Shown piece after piece: positions 25,541 through 39,159 of a DNA stretch of 64,000 bases. The stretch comes from Nymphaea colorata. Its lineage: Eukaryota; Streptophyta; Magnoliopsida; Nymphaeales; Nymphaeaceae. Where the stretch lies: contig NC_045145.1 in assembly GCF_008831285.2 (NCBI RefSeq), positions 24,614,802 through 24,678,801 on the forward strand, given 5' to 3'. The notes below the pieces were generated by a model. It made no database searches, was not told the DNA's origin, and saw only the letters and a program-made list of their open reading frames with translations. Position numbers and translations under genes: made by a program. Within the stretch, counting starts at the first letter, position 1, and each line of letters begins with the position of its first letter.

Positions 25541-28500
25541 AGGCAGGCCAGGCCTGTTTCATTGCCGCTGCTTCGGCCTTCTCACCATCTAGCAGCGTCA
25601 GCCTCAGCCTGGTCGAGAAGCTACTCTCTTGTTCACGACTAGCCCTAGACCATTGGACATCGACTACAAAAACCTATCTTCGCCTTGGCTGCCTTGCTAC
25701 CCACTCTTCAAGGTACCCCTCTGTGGTTGACGGCCCTCAACAGAGCCATGTGCTCCAAGCCCAAGCCGCATTCATGCAAGGCTACGCAGGTTCTAGGTCT
25801 AAGCCTGGGCATCGACCCAGCCTGGCTCGATAAGGAGTCGGACTCCGGCCGGTCCAACACCTAAAATCCAAGCCTGATCCATGCCCGATTAAATTAAAAA
25901 ATAAATATATTTTTTAATATATAATAATATATAAAATATAATTAATCATAATAAAATATTATAATTGTATATAAAACTCCTATCTGTTTACATTTCAATC
26001 ATATATGACTTTCTTTGTGTATATCAACCTCGAGTGATGCTTTATGTCATATTTATATTTAATTTATTGGGACTTAACATGACCGGGTAATAAGCTGGGA
26101 GACTCTTGATCTTTAGAACCAAATGTGTTGGCATAGTGGGATTTGTGTGACTGTCATAATTCTGTTTACATGTGCTGCTTTTTTCTGCCTAATCTGAACC
26201 TGTAAACTTAAAAGCCAGAGGTCTGTAAGCCATCCAAAGAATCTATCCTCTCAAGAGGGTTCAGGTCTGGTTTTCCTTCAACTTGCTGGAAGGGGAAAAA
26301 CAAACTGCGTTGCATATTTCTTCAACCCTTAAGAAAAGAATTATTTTAAATCCTTTTCCCCTCTACTTTTACCTTTCTTCTTTCTTTTTCTTTCGTTGTT
26401 TCCCTCTTTCCTTGTTGTTCTTCTTTCCTCTTGTCTTTCTTTCTTTCATTTACTGTTTCTTCCTTGTCTAGGCCCTGCTTAGGTGCTCATCTAAGACCCA
26501 TCAGGTGTCTCTGAATGTTTATCGCCGAGGCCTACCTACCACTTTTGGCTTCTAAGCTTCAATCTCGAGGAGTCATTTCACACATAGCAATAAGAAATAC
26601 TCATAGTTATATAACTGAGAGACGGCAGATTCAACTCCAAAACAACTATTAGTTTGAAAATGATTAAAGTCTAACATTTATCTTCTATCCAATCCTTTAG
26701 ATTAATTCTTTTTAGCTAATGAGAAAAGAAACCCTTTCATTGGACTCCGCATCACTGTCTTCAATGAGTAAAATCTTTGAAGCATTCTCACCTGATAAGC
26801 GTACTCTTGAGTTCTGAATAGATGGCAAGAATCACATAACTGTTGGCTTCAGAACTCTTCTGCCATTCTTGTTGGTTTAGGGAATTTGAAGAGCCTAAAA
26901 CTAGCAGAATTGTGAAAGAACTCTGCCTAATAAATGGCATTTTATTTTAAGCATTTTCAAATTTGCTTCTTTGGCAGACCTTTGGTTCAGTGATGCATAC
27001 AATGTCGATTGACGAGGATGTCTCTCAAAAGTGTTTGAAAGCCTTGAATTTTGATTTTATAAACAAAATTCCACCTCAAAAACAGAATTACAACGAAAAT
27101 TCCTGTTCTACCTTTCCTTTGTGCTAGCCTGAAATTTTGATTTCAGAATTGAAAATGATGCATTTGATAAAACATGAACTAAAACCATCATGATGTATTG
27201 TAAAGGGAGATGAAAGAAATTCTAAAATCATAATTCTACACCTCAGATAAGATTCACGATTCTAGAATTTTTTATTCAAGAATGAGCTTACAAAAAAAGA
27301 ATCAAAATTCTTTGTTAGAGAATCTTAATGTTAGAATTCCACAATTCATCCTTCATCGAACACCCCCTCCATTAGTGGCTTCACAATTTTTGAAGAAAAG
27401 AAATTTATACCATGGAAATATCATATCATTCTTTTGAAGAAGAGAATGATGAGTTTTTTCATTCTGTAGATGAATTAGCGGCTAATTTTCAAATTTGTTT
27501 CTGCGGCGGGAATTCAAGCAGGCAGCGTGAATAGGTCTGATCTGGTTCAAGGCTTTTGTCATCTTCTAATGTATTTAGCTGTTCGCGACTTGTCTCTGTT
27601 TGCAACCATAAATCTCAAGGATATGATCAGAGACTGCGGCCGGCCAACTGCGAAAGCGTGGGCACATGGCTTGAATGAGGTCCCTGGTCATTGTCTGACG
27701 TGGGTGGTCCTATCCGATTGTGTTTGATCTCAGGAGTCCCCACCATGGCATGTGATCCAGAGGCAATATAGTCCCGAGGGACATAGCATTTCGGGTTAGG
27801 CTCGCAAGCCGATGAGCAGGGGTGGAGCTATAACAACTCAAGTGTAATTTTTTTTAATCATTTATCCTATACAAATTTGTGAAAAATCATATTTCGGCCG
27901 TGTTAAAATTTTGAAACTATAATTTGGCCTTTCTCATGAAAAATTTGTGTTTCCACTCCCTGTCGATGAGAACGTGCTCATTAGTTTGATTCCTATGGGT
28001 GTTATCTTTTTGGGTTAATGAGGTAGGAGCTGTACTAAGTTGAAGGTATTAAATCCAATGGGCATAACATAACTGCCAATGAAAGTACTGGCAAGTTTGA
28101 TGGTTAGTTGGATTTAACTCTGAGTCATGCTCCTGAGTCAAGGAGATGAGATGTGGAATGAAGTTGAAGGTATATTGTCTGCACTCCCTAACACCATGGT
28201 TGGCAAACTCGGTGATCCAACTCAGAAATCGCTTGAGTCATCTTGAATCGCTAGGAAGTGAGTCATGGTTCCAGGTTTGATCGGTACACTTCTGATTTTC
28301 AAAAGAATCATGTCTGAATCACCCGGGTTGCTTGGAATAGCTGAGTCGGCTCTGAATCACCCGAGTTTGGTTGGATACAAAAAAAAAAAACAGCGAATCT
28401 GTCACTCATACCCATTTTTTTACAACACTCATTTGCAATGATTCAAGCTCTGTTGTTAGTCAGAACTCGAAAGGAAGCTCATAGGCAAGGGTTTCGTTGG

Positions 28501-29130
28501 CTGTTCATTCATCTTTTTTCTCTTGTGATCAGATAACAACACTTATAGTGACCCAATGGGAAGCATTAATAGTCATCCGACAGAAATCATCCAGCATCCT
28601 GGCCTCTCGAGAAGCCATCAAGCAGAGAGAGAGAGAGAGAGAGAGGATGGTGAGAAGGACAGTAACTAAAAACGAAAATGAGACCAAACCCGAATAAGAG
28701 GAAAAAGAGGGCGAGAAGGATGAGAGATGCATGAGAAACTCTATATCCTCCAATGAAAATAGAACCCATAATAATGGTTTCCTATGATGTTTTTGTATTA
28801 CTATTTCGAAACATTTTTTTCGTTCTTTATTTTTTTCATTTTAGTGACCACCAAAAGAACATAATTTTTCAAATTTCAATCTTTGAACACCACAAAAACA
28901 ACAGTAAAAGCATTTTATTATAACTTTAGCTTTTGAGACCCGACTTGGACAAGTCACTGAGGCAATTCGGTAACCCAGTTGGCATCCGAACGCACGGGTT
29001 GCCAACTAAGCTTGACACAAACTTTGATCTTGTTGGTAGATTCAGCTCTCGCTAGGCCACTGACATATTCCTCTCACTCAGCAAAAGGCTTTCTAAAAAA
29101 TGTACCACTGCATGGTACTTTTACATTTTT
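25541..29130. other. No gene; small-element fragments
   Basis: 25785-25870 carries another GC-rich fragment (GCCTGGGCATCGACCCAGCC) of the terminal-repeat family. 27819-27960 (GGGGTGGAGCTATAAC ... TTTCCACTCCC) resembles a small SINE- or MITE-like unit seen again at 43.72-43.88 kb. 27020-27370 is an ATTCTAGAATT-rich tract that may be a MITE. 28195-29015 has weakly inverted ends (GTTGGCAAACTCGG / GTTGGCAACCCG read inverted) around an AG microsatellite at 28625-28646. No protein family is recognisable. Confidence 0.4.
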
Positions 29131-29135
29131 GTCAT

Positions 29136-29640
29136 TGTAAGGACTCGACCCACTATCGGGCTCGGACTCCTAGTCCAGCGAATGCAAACCTACTCCTTAA
29201 CAATTTTGGTTTCAGGCTGAAAAAAGTTAGAAACTAAGACAACCAACCGTTTAACATCTCCCTTTATAAGCCCTTGAAATTATCTCACAATCGAGACTAA
29301 ACTTTACTATAATACACCCCCTTTAAGGCACATGCATCTGTCTATGTGGAACCCTAAGTCTGAATGTTGAACCATGCTCTGATACCACCATAACGACCCA
29401 ACCCACTCCTATGCTTGGGTTTATAGTCTTGTAGATCACAACCCACCTCCTAGCAATTTCGATTTCAGCTTGAAAAAAGCTACGAACCAGGACAACAAAT
29501 CATTTAACAACTCCCTTTAGGAGCATTTTAAGGTTTCTCACAATCTTCCATATGAGACTAAACTTTTGAATTGTTACAATCCACCCTTCTTAAACCACAT
29601 GCATCCATGCATGTGGGATCCTAAGTCTGAGTGCACGAAG
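29136..29640 (-). mobile_element. Tandem TRIM (miniature LTR retrotransposon)
   Basis: On the minus strand, LTR B (about 29578 to 29391) starts TGTAACAATTC. Next to it is the primer-binding site TGGTATCAGAGC (29387-29376), complementary to the 3' end of initiator Met-tRNA. A 60-base internal segment ends in a polypurine run, and LTR A (29316 to 29136) starts TGTATTATAG and ends CTTACA. Beyond LTR B, at 29579-29640, a second copy of the internal segment (CAGACTTAGG ... GCATGTG ... AAGGGTGG) appears. The structure is thus internal-LTR-internal-LTR. LTRs are about 180 bases. There are no coding frames, as is typical for TRIMs. Confidence 0.8.
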
Positions 29641-30204
29641 GTGTGGTAGAAGCAATTGGGCTATAAGCTCTGAGTACTCAAAGGGAGCGGCCAGAATTAG
29701 TTTCCCATGTAGAGGAAGGGATGGGTTGCAGGTTGGAGCTGCAGGACATAATGGGAGGTTTGGATTCTATGGTAGTTATGATGAGAAACCTTAATGCATT
29801 GAGGGAGAGAGAAAACAAAACTGCGAGGGCCCCAGATAGGGTCTTTCGTGAGTCTTTTAATTCATTTATCAGCAACTGTTGGCTGAAGAAAGTGATTTGG
29901 AATAAGGAAAGAGCAGAGATAGTATTTACCTCGTACCCTTTCACTAGTAGGGATGTACATGAGCCGAGTTGAGGTCACTCGACTCCACTAATATCTTATT
30001 CAGTCCATGCTCAAGTTGAGCTGTACCAGGTTAGCTTGAGATCAACCCGAGTAGACTGAGTCCCGATTTGAGCTAGACTCGTTTTAGTTCCTTTACCAAC
30101 TGCCCATTTGACTTTACCACTTTTTTGCATTTTAATTTAAAAAAATACATAAATAAAATGATAACCTAGATCAAACAAACTTACTTGAACAAATGAACTT
30201 ACTT
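29641..30204. other. No gene; GAGCCGAGT-rich fragment
   Basis: 29949-30100 carries GGGATGTACATGAGCCGAG and repeated ACTCGA/GAGT words, paralleled by CTAGTCGAGCCAACTCGGG at 30.95-31.14 kb. These look like fragments of one small repeat family. The 29678-29972 frames have no recognised motif. Confidence 0.4.
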
Positions 30205-30615
30205 GAACTTAGCGATGTCAATATACTGGATTTGAATTGAATATCTAATCCAACCGATCCAAAAAATTGGATGTGAAAAAAATTTTAATATCTGATTAAG
30301 AAATCAAATCATATTTAAAAAATGACATCCAACAAGATTCAGATTCGGATATGCATAAATACCTGATTGGATTCGGGTCAGATTTTTTTTTTATACAAAT
30401 TTCCTATATCTAATTCTTTTACATTTTGAAAATTGGAAAAATTCGGTTCAAAATTCAGATTCGGATCTCAATAAAAGAATCAGATTGGGAATGTGAAAGC
30501 AGATTTTGAATTCAAATTCATATCTGTTTTTTCTTTATTCATATTCAAATTCAAATTCGAATATGAATATGTGAATATCCAAAAAAATGGATATAATTAA
30601 GGGTATGAGGTAAAA
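30205..30615. mobile_element. MITE related to the 18.09-kb element
   Basis: It begins AGCGATGTCAATATACTGGA and carries the same GATTTGAAT, GGATTCAGATTCGGATATGCA and CAAATTCGAATATGAA words in the same order as 18093-18540. The right terminus is not clear. Confidence 0.55.
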
Positions 30616-32922
30616 TATGAGAATTCGTTTTCATTTTTCACTTTTTAATGTCTTACCGACATTAATAAAAATTCAAAAAAGTTATTAAAAAGATAAAATA
30701 AACCAAGAAAAACTAAAATATGATTATATTTTTTAGAAAGTATTGCAAAAAAAGGAGAAAATGCAATGATTTTGATCTTTCCAAAATATCATGACAATAA
30801 TTTCACTTTTTCTCATTTCTTTTTTTTTCTTTTTTTAACACAAACAGGCCAATAATCAGACTACTGTATATATCTATATAGATCCTCCTGGTAAGTAAAT
30901 ATGTCAATATATCCTCAATTAATGTGAATTAACGGCTAGGAATGTTCCTCTAGTCGAGCCAACTCGGGCACGACTCGAAGTTGCCCAGTTAAGCTTGACT
31001 TGAACTTGGCTTGTAAGTTAAACGAGTCGAGTTGGAGCCTAAATGATAACTCAAATTTGTAAATGAGTCGAGTTCGAGTTGGAAGAACCCAACTCAGTTA
31101 AAATCATTCAACACTAATACTTATTTTTATAATTTCAAAAACATAAAATGGCTTAAATAAAAATATAGAAAGTTTAAGCACATATTAACCGCTTTTGAGA
31201 AATCTTGTTCCCAGGATTTCATCTAAAAGGTACATTGGAACTTCATCTGGTTTGAAATGCTACTAAGAGGTTCACCATAAATCATAAATTGTTGAAGAAA
31301 AGCAATGTATCAGCAACTAGTCTTCTTGCTTTAATTTTCTACAGCTGCCAGATGATTGCAGATTGGCAATGACATTCAGATTTGGTTAATCGGGTTTCAC
31401 ACTCTTTTTGGGCTAATGGCTGGTTGCTGCTTCAAGTGTGCCAGAGGAAATGGGCCAATGGTTGGTTGCTGGTTCGAGTGGCATGGGTGACATGCCCGGA
31501 AGAAAAGCAATGTATTAGCACGTTCTAATGCAAGTACCAACTTAGCCAAGCGATCAAAAATAGAAATTTAATTAATCAGACATTGCTAAAAGAAGACGAA
31601 GAAACATTCTAGCTAAGAACTTCACACCCTTAATTTCTTTGGTAGTTCTATGGATTTCAAGGGCTTCCTCTTGCACTGTCAGGTGGTAGTTTGTTTAGGT
31701 TCGGTTTGATTTTACAATCTAAATTTCACAAGATATTTGAGGTATAGCAATACCCTGATCATGATATATGAACTCATATATAAGGACTCTAGGGATTCAA
31801 ACGAGTTGGATTTCTAACTTGAAGTTGGTTTACTTTAATTGAATCCAGATTCTGATCTGGCTACCAAAAAAAAAAAGTGCCAAATCACTAGTTAAATCAT
31901 ATGTATGTATGCTATAATATTTAGACCATATTCACATACTGTTTCTGCATTTTAAACTATGGTTTTTTACAGGGAGCTTGAAAATATCGTAACATTTCAA
32001 AAAAATTAAAATCTTTAGAATTTATGAAATAGCCGAATAAGTACGAAACTAATAAGACAACATAAAAATAATAAAAACTATTAGAAATAAAAATAAAAAA
32101 TGGAAACGATCAGTTTGTTATTAGAAAATGTCAAAAAAAATTAAAAACATGCAAAACGCCATTTGCTTTTTCTTGCTTCATGTTTTCTCAAAGAAACAAT
32201 CTTTTTACCATTTTATGTTAGGCTGATCGAGACCAAAACCCAAATTCATATCCAGAACTCAAATTCGTATTCGTTCGATTAAAATAAAAAAAATTATTTT
32301 TTAAATGTAAAATAATTTTTTTAATATAAAATATATTTTTAATAATAAATTATTTATTATTATTCAAATAAAAATTATATTAAATAACATACCAAACCGA
32401 GCCGAACCCCATCAAATCGACTCAGACCGACCTGTTAGTTTATCAGATAAACTGGTTTTTTGGGACCAAATTGGAAGCCAATCAGATTCAGTACGGAGTT
32501 CCATCGAGTACTCGGCCCAGCCATAAGACACTGATATATTTGTCACGCTTTTAACACGTTTTTTTTTTTTTAAATTATGTTTGTTGTGATTAGACCATAT
32601 GGACTTTCCATTGGATTCAAAGGTGCACAACCACACCTAGTTATAAATTCAGTAACTATATATGTTTATATAATTTTTATAAGTCATGCTTTCTACGTTA
32701 ATTCTCAAATAATATTAGCCAGAACCCGAATTCTGAAGCAAGGGTCAGCACAGGGAGGGTTGCTCGAGTTGTCAGCATCTCCATTTTCCTCTGCCTATTT
32801 CAGAGATCAGAAATTGAATGGTTCCTCATTTTCAATTTGATCTTTATTTGGAGTCCTTCCCTCCCATTGGGTAAGAATTGCTTCTCTTTCTCTGCTCTTC
32901 CATCTGCTAAGAAACGGATGAG
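30616..32922. other. No gene seen
   Basis: Very AT-rich in places (32280-32395 is almost pure A/T). It holds the GAGTCGAG fragment at 30.95-31.14 kb. The last 150 bases precede the NLR start codon; CTCTGCCTATTTCAG lies about 120 bases upstream of that ATG and could be an intron acceptor. No protein is recognisable. Confidence 0.45.
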
Positions 32923-34330
32923 ATGGCAAAAGTAATCAATGCACTTGCAGAAACAGCTACTTCTCATTTGTTGGGGGCTGTAACCATTTTGTTGGAAGAG
33001 AAGGTGAAGGTCATTTTGAATGCAAAAGATGATCTCAGGAAGCTGGAACGCTTTCAGAAGGCGATCGAGGAGGTAGACAGCAAGCCCCTTTTCAGCAATG
33101 ACCGCGACAAAGATCGAGAGTGAGCTCAAGGATGCCTTTTACAATGCCCAGGACATTGGGCTTAGCAAAAGGGAGAAGGATTCGGCATTAAATAGAAAGG
33201 TACGAAAGCCTTGGAATACTCTATACTCATGCTTTAAGGAACATGTTTCTTTTCCCTACCACCTTGGTAATGAAATCAAGAAAATCAACCAAAGGCTTGA
33301 TGAAATAAATAATGATAGGGAAATGGTGGATTTAGGTACGATCAAAACAACACCAAAAGTGAGTGGTGAAGGTCCTGTTAGTGGTGTACAACCACCCATA
33401 GGCAGGGAGGGTGATAAGAATGCCATAATCGAAAAGCTCTTGTTTGATGGAGCTACGCTGAGTAGTGCGCTGGATAGACATGTAGACATGGAGCCACACA
33501 TGATATTTTGCATGATCTTGCCTTACATATAGGTCGAGAGGAATATAGTCATGCTTCTGCTACTGAGCACACTCGACATCTATCTCTGCTCAGCATAGAC
33601 TATCCAGAACTGCTCATGCATGGTGCCTCAGGAGCAGCAAATAAGTTGCGGACATTATTGGCTGATTGGCATTTGGTTAATATTGCATGCATTATCAATG
33701 TAAAGTGGCTGAGGGTGTAGTCATTGAAGGGCTGTGGGATCCATGACTTCCAAATTCCATTGGAGATCTTGCACTTTTAAAGTATCTGGACTTAAGCTAT
33801 TCTAGAGTTAGACTGTTCCCTAGTTCAATTGGAAAACTTTGTAACTTGGAGATGTTGAATTTGAATAATAGTAATATTATTGAGTGACCAAGGAAATGTT
33901 TGAACACTGGAACTTAATGTATCTCAGGCTTGAAAGTACTTGGTGTTTGAGTTTTATAGCTGCAGGCTTGGGCAAGCTTAGCAATTTATGGACCTTAAAA
34001 GAGTTTCTTGTATGTGATGTAGCACAAACACAAGGGGATGCAATATTAGAGAACTACGAGGCTTGAATAAACTAAAAGAGAAGTTGTCAATAGAAGGTTT
34101 GGGGGCAACATTAAAAGCAACCGATGCAGAAAAAGCACAATTGCTTAAGGAGAAACTTGGTCTAATCAGTTTGGAATTACACTTTCAGGCACAAAGGTGA
34201 TGACAAAGTCACTAGTGCTTCGGAACAAAGTGGTGTTTTGGAGGCTTTGCAACTTCCAGATGACCTTGAGAAGTTGAAGATTTGTCATTACAAAGGGCAT
34301 AGTGACAGATGCAGGTCAAGCGGGGACGAC
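32923..34330 (+). pseudogene. CC-NB-LRR (NLR) pseudogene 2, NB-ARC deleted
   Basis: The start ATG at 32923 opens an Rx-type coiled coil: MAKVINALAETATSHLLGAV, LEEKVKVILNAKDDLRKLER, a frameshift near 33100, KIESELKDAFYNAQDI and HLGNEIKKINQRLDEI. The linker PPIGREGDKNAIIEKLL, which normally stands just before the P-loop, is followed within about 20 codons by HDILHDLALHIG at the MHD position. P-loop, kinase-2, GLPL and most of ARC2 are therefore gone, about 300 residues. After HASATEHTRHLSLLSID come LRRs: LLKYLDLSYSRVRLFPSSIG, GLGKLSNLWTLKEFLVCD, LNKLKEKLSIEGLGA and GVLEALQLPDDLEKLKI, with further shifts and stops. Homology to NLR 1 ends near 34330. Not functional as written. Confidence 0.92.
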
Positions 34331-35090
34331 ATCAACCCACTCCCTTTAAAATGGTACTTGTTCTCAAGGCCCAATGAGTGGGCCTCTCACCATCCAAGTC
34401 CCAAGTATCGTGCTATCCAGGACCTAACGGTGCACGTCTTCTTGCATAATCCACGGAAGAAGGCCTGCCAATATCATGAGGTTGCGAATAACATCTTCAT
34501 GCTAGTCGGCAACTAGTGATTGCCTTGGCTAGAGCGAGGTGCAAAGACACATGAAGGATGCTCAAACGGGGCTTTGACCATCACTTCAATCTCGTATGCC
34601 TTGCTGGTGGTGGTTGAAGCTGCCAACATGTAAGGCCATGAGGACCATAGATGAGTGCAGACTGTTAAGCTTGTTGTAGGCAATGAAGAAGGGTCATTGG
34701 ACTATAAAGGGTTCCCACATAGCCAAAAGATGATGAATGTCCCGAGATCACTTTGCAAGTGTTCTTGTTTAAATTTTGCCCATGCTGGATCATGGAGAGG
34801 TTCTCCATGATTGTCACAGCAAGCCAGGGAGGTTTCACTGTACCGGTTAAGTGCACAATTAAGCCAAGTTGCGGGCGATTGAGAGATGCTTGTTGGAAAG
34901 GACTGCTTTGGCATGGATCTGGCAAGCAGCCAATGGAAGCAACACAATTTGAGTTGTTTGTACAGCTGCAGAAAACACATAGTAGTGCACTCTTGGAATG
35001 GCTTAATTGTCGGGCTGTGGGGCTTCTTTCGCTTGAGTTGGCCTAGGATGTTAGCGAATGTGAAATTTTGGAAGAATGTTTGTTGACCTT
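34331..35090. other. Unidentified, coding-like foreign sequence after NLR 2
   Basis: The open frame entered from the NLR continues into sequence with no leucine-rich repeats (NEWASHHPSPKYRAIQDLTV, HVFLHNPRKKACQYHEVANN) to a stop at 34516. Both strands then hold 85-97 codon frames up to 35046. The base composition is more balanced than the AT-rich flanks, as in exons. I cannot name a family. It may be sequence carried by the CACTA element whose end lies at 35.70 kb. Confidence 0.35.
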
Positions 35091-35169
35091 AGTACCTTCA
35101 ATTTGATAATTAATTGTATAAAATGTCTACACAATTACAAAACCCTAAATTTTACTCTAATTTTTGTTA

Positions 35170-35698
35170 TTGCTGGATTACAGTGCATTGTTGCCTGATT
35201 TTTGCGTCAAATTTAGACCACATCTAATTCAAGTTCACATATAATTATTCGTAGAATATTATTTTCATAGGTTGTCATTTGAATGCTTTTTTGGATGTTA
35301 GAATGTTTTTCATCACCTGCCTAGAATGTTTTCCGTCACCTGCCTTTTTAGCCACCCACCAAGAGTTTTTGTCGAATTGTTTAAATGAGTGGAAAGTTAT
35401 ATTTTACCGATGGACAGTCTTGCTGTCGATAGAATTTTACCCAAGGCCACTAGCATCTTGGAAAGAATAAATTATTCCCGACGTGACAGGATGTTGGTAA
35501 TAACCAATATTTACCTTTGTTTAGTTCATGCTGGTGATACCTTACACTAGACTCTTCTATCCAGTGTGTCGACGAGGATGTTTACCGACACTCCCTTTAT
35601 CAACAAAAGAATGAAATGTTGGTAAAACCATTGCTGACATGCATTCTATTTTCACTGACATTCGGTGGCTGTCAGTAATGCTTAGGTTTTTTGTAGTG
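35170..35698 (-). mobile_element. CACTA (En/Spm) element terminus
   Basis: Read on the minus strand from 35698 the sequence begins CACTACAAAAAACCTAAG, the classic CACTA end. Inside it are scattered TGTCGGTAA-like words in both directions (TTTACCGACAC, ATGTTGGTAA, TGTCGACGAGG, TTTTACCGATGG), typical subterminal repeats. The opposite end and a 3-bp target duplication were not found. Confidence 0.65.
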
Positions 35699-35699
35699 C

Positions 35700-38600
35700 T
35701 AGCTGAGCTGTTGCCCAAGGCATCCCCAGCTCAAGGCAGGCCCCTGCCCAAGGCGACCCCTGCCCAAGATGTCCCCTGCCCAAAGCATCATTTGCTTGGC
35801 GTCCACCTACTCCCCACCTTCAAGTCAAGCCCAGCCTGGCCTCCCCTATTCTGCCCCGTTCTAGGCACAATGCCAACCCGTTCTAGCCTCAATCCTCCCA
35901 TCGACACATGGTTAGATTTCAACCTACCTTGCATATGATTTCAATAGATTTAATTGGGCGGCTCATTGTATTCAACGAAAAATAAACAATGGGTTTTAAC
36001 GAGCAGCCATTAAGGGGCTGGCTGCAGGGGACGATCAACCCACTTTCACCATGGCCAGTGACTCATAGCAGCCATGGTGGGGCGATCATCATCCTCTATC
36101 AAGCCAAAGTCAAACACTCAATTACTATTTTGCAATAATCAGCTAGATCGGCCACTTGCATGCCAAATTTCTAGTCGCTTGACACTACAAATCAGACCCT
36201 AAGCAGCCCGATTTAAAAGCTGTCTTGTTGGGTTTCAAAAGGAAATCCTCAAACTTTGATCAAGATCAAAACCTCAAAAGAAATTCAATGTTTTAGAAAA
36301 CCCATTTGGGAATACTTATTTCCAAAAATCCAATCATCTCCAAAAATAATGCTATTTTCAGAAATCAATATATATTAAGCTATTTCCAAAATCAAAATTC
36401 AAGAATCATTTTTTCAAAACGTTTCTTCCTAAGGGAATTCACAAAAGTGATATTGCTACCCAAAGAGAAAATTTGTCAAAGCCCAAATTCTCCAAATTTT
36501 CAAACAAATTAATTCCTTTTGCCTACCATCTAGTAAAAAATGAGTTGAAATCAGCCTATCAAATGAATTTTTGCCTACCATCTAGTAAAAACCTAAGCTT
36601 ATGTCCTCCTCCACATCAAGGATCTGCTTGGGGAACAGTCTTATGTTTTGCACCTCCAAGATGGACTTGTGCCTATGTGGGATTAAATTTAATTATGCAT
36701 GGAGAGAAATAGAGCGAAGCATGAATATACACATTTCATGCATACATGCACTCACAACATGAATGCACCTACTCAAATTCACCAAAATCTAAGTGAATCA
36801 AGTTGGAGTAGCTTTCATGATTATGTCATATTGCCACACAAACTTGAGCACCTCACTTATTTTGACACGGAAGCACCAAATTTTCAACATGGTTATAAAA
36901 CCCAAACTTTCATAATCAATTTCAAAATGATTCCATTGGATTTTTCTCAAAATCAAACTAATTTTCAAATCCAAAAATCTCAAGCAAATTTTCATAAGCT
37001 TGACTAAAATTCCAAAAAAATAAAAATAAAAATTCCAAATTTTTCAATAAAGAAAATTCTCCCAAAACTGGACTTGGACTGCCAATTTCCAATTTTTTAA
37101 TCTCATTTCATGATCAAAACCAACCAAATAAAATCAAATCTCTCAAAATACCAAAACTAGATTCAAATATCAAAATCTTAAACCCAAACTGAATTGATCG
37201 AGTTCCAACCATTCCAAACCCAAATTGGGTTCATAAGAAATTGTTTCTCCAATAGGTTATTTGGATTACAAGTCGGGGTAAGGAGGTCAAGTATTTCAGT
37301 AAATTTATTCAATAATATTGTCATTTCTCCTTAAAGAAATAAAAAAGAGGAGGTCCTTGGGTTCCATCACTCGGCAACAATAAAAAATAAATTCCCATCC
37401 ACTGATTGCATTCCTCTGGCTGCCACTGTCTCTAGCTCACATTCATCAAAATAAGAAGGAAACATCCGAGAGAAGGTGAGATGCGCCGACACCATTTGGG
37501 AGCCAAGGGGCCAAACTTAAGAAAAACATAAGTAGACCGTTCGAGTTCTTTTCTGAAAAGGATGTGATCATAAAGGAAGGTAACACCATGTTAAAAATAA
37601 TACATCTTGAGCATAGATTCTAAAGGATAGAGATCAAATTAGTGGGAAAGATTGACAAAGTTAATAAGTACAATATGAGATAAAGGCATATAATGAGGTC
37701 ATAAATCACCAAATAAGGCTTTGTGCACATCCAACACTTAAAAAAAGAGGTATATTGAGATAACTTTGCATCATGATAATGCAATATCAAGTTATGTTTA
37801 TATACTTTATCTAAATGACTTAGTATTAGTATCGATTCTTCCTTAGGCCAACTAACGGTAAAGTTTTTCTACTTTTCTTTGTTCATCCATCAGTATACCA
37901 CAAATTACCACTCATAGTACTAAAGAGAGGGTTTTTCTGCCCAAGGTGTGGTCTAATTATAAGACTTAGTCTTGTGCTACTAACTAAGACCAAGCTCAGT
38001 AACATGATGACCAAGACAAATAAATATATGAAGTTTTAAAATATGAACAAACATGCAAGATTGGTTGTCCCTAATGCAATGTTGCCTAAGACAGTGATTA
38101 AAATAAGGTAGAAGAACAAACACTGTTTTCAATCAAACCTTAAATTGAAGAGGGTTATATTTGATCCTAGATCTAGGTGAACATGATTGATCCTCCTTAA
38201 TTAGTTATATGCAAAAGAGCAAATACAATCATCAAACAATGTAATGTAATGTCAATGGAGTCAAGTTCAAAGAAAGAGAAATGCTTTAACATAGGCAATA
38301 TAGATGATGTTCAAATTAGTGGAAATGCATCAATGATAATCATAGTCAGACAATAACGGGTCCCATCATGGTCGTCGTCTGTTTGTATTGTAAAATTTAT
38401 TTTAGTTTTTTGAGTCCTTCAGAAAAATACAGTTTTATTTTAGAAATGAGAAAGAAAGGAACTCGCCCATCAGTACAGGGATTAGCCATTCCCGGTGACT
38501 TTACTGGGGTAACTAATCTAAGGGCTATGCTTATTTTCGATGTATTTTATTTTTAGTTAATGATATTTTACATTTTAAATAAAATGTGGTGCTTGGAAAA

Positions 38601-39155
38601 AAGGTTGAAGAATTGATATTACAAATACTTTAGATAAAAAAATTTAAAGCATCATTTGAGAAAATAAAGCATTATGATTTGAAATATTTTTGAATGAAGA
38701 AATCTTTGCAAATATCATTTAAAAATCTTTCAAAGATAATATGGGTATTTTAAAAATTTCTTGTCGAAATCGATTTAGTGTTCTTTTAAGAACTTAAGTA
38801 GGTTTAAGATTTTTCTCTAAATCCATCTCATCTTGTTTAAGTTTTCTAAGAGAAATACTTGTGCTCATTCGTGAATTCCACTAGTGAATGTGAATGTATG
38901 AATGAATCGATTCTATATTATTAAAAATAAATTATTAATTCCTATCATATCATTCATTTAAGGACATCCCTACCATCACATACATGTAGATTTATTAACA
39001 TATTTATTTTAAGTATTCTTATAAAGAGAAAAAAAGATTGAAAGTAAAATGGAGTTGTAGACAATCAAGCACGATTCTAATATTGGGTCCTTACTTGAGT
39101 TTTGGTTTTAGTGAAGTCGATAAATGAAAATTAAAATCTTAGATATTAAGAAAGA
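35700..39155. other. No gene seen
   Basis: 35700-35900 is C-rich with repeated CCAAGGC/GCCCAAG words. 36240-37230 is dominated by CCAAAAATTC/TTTTCAAAAT words without a recognisable protein. 37.3-39.1 kb is AT-rich. Open frames of 60-100 codons occur but carry no motif I can name. Confidence 0.5.
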
Positions 39156-39159
39156 GTTA

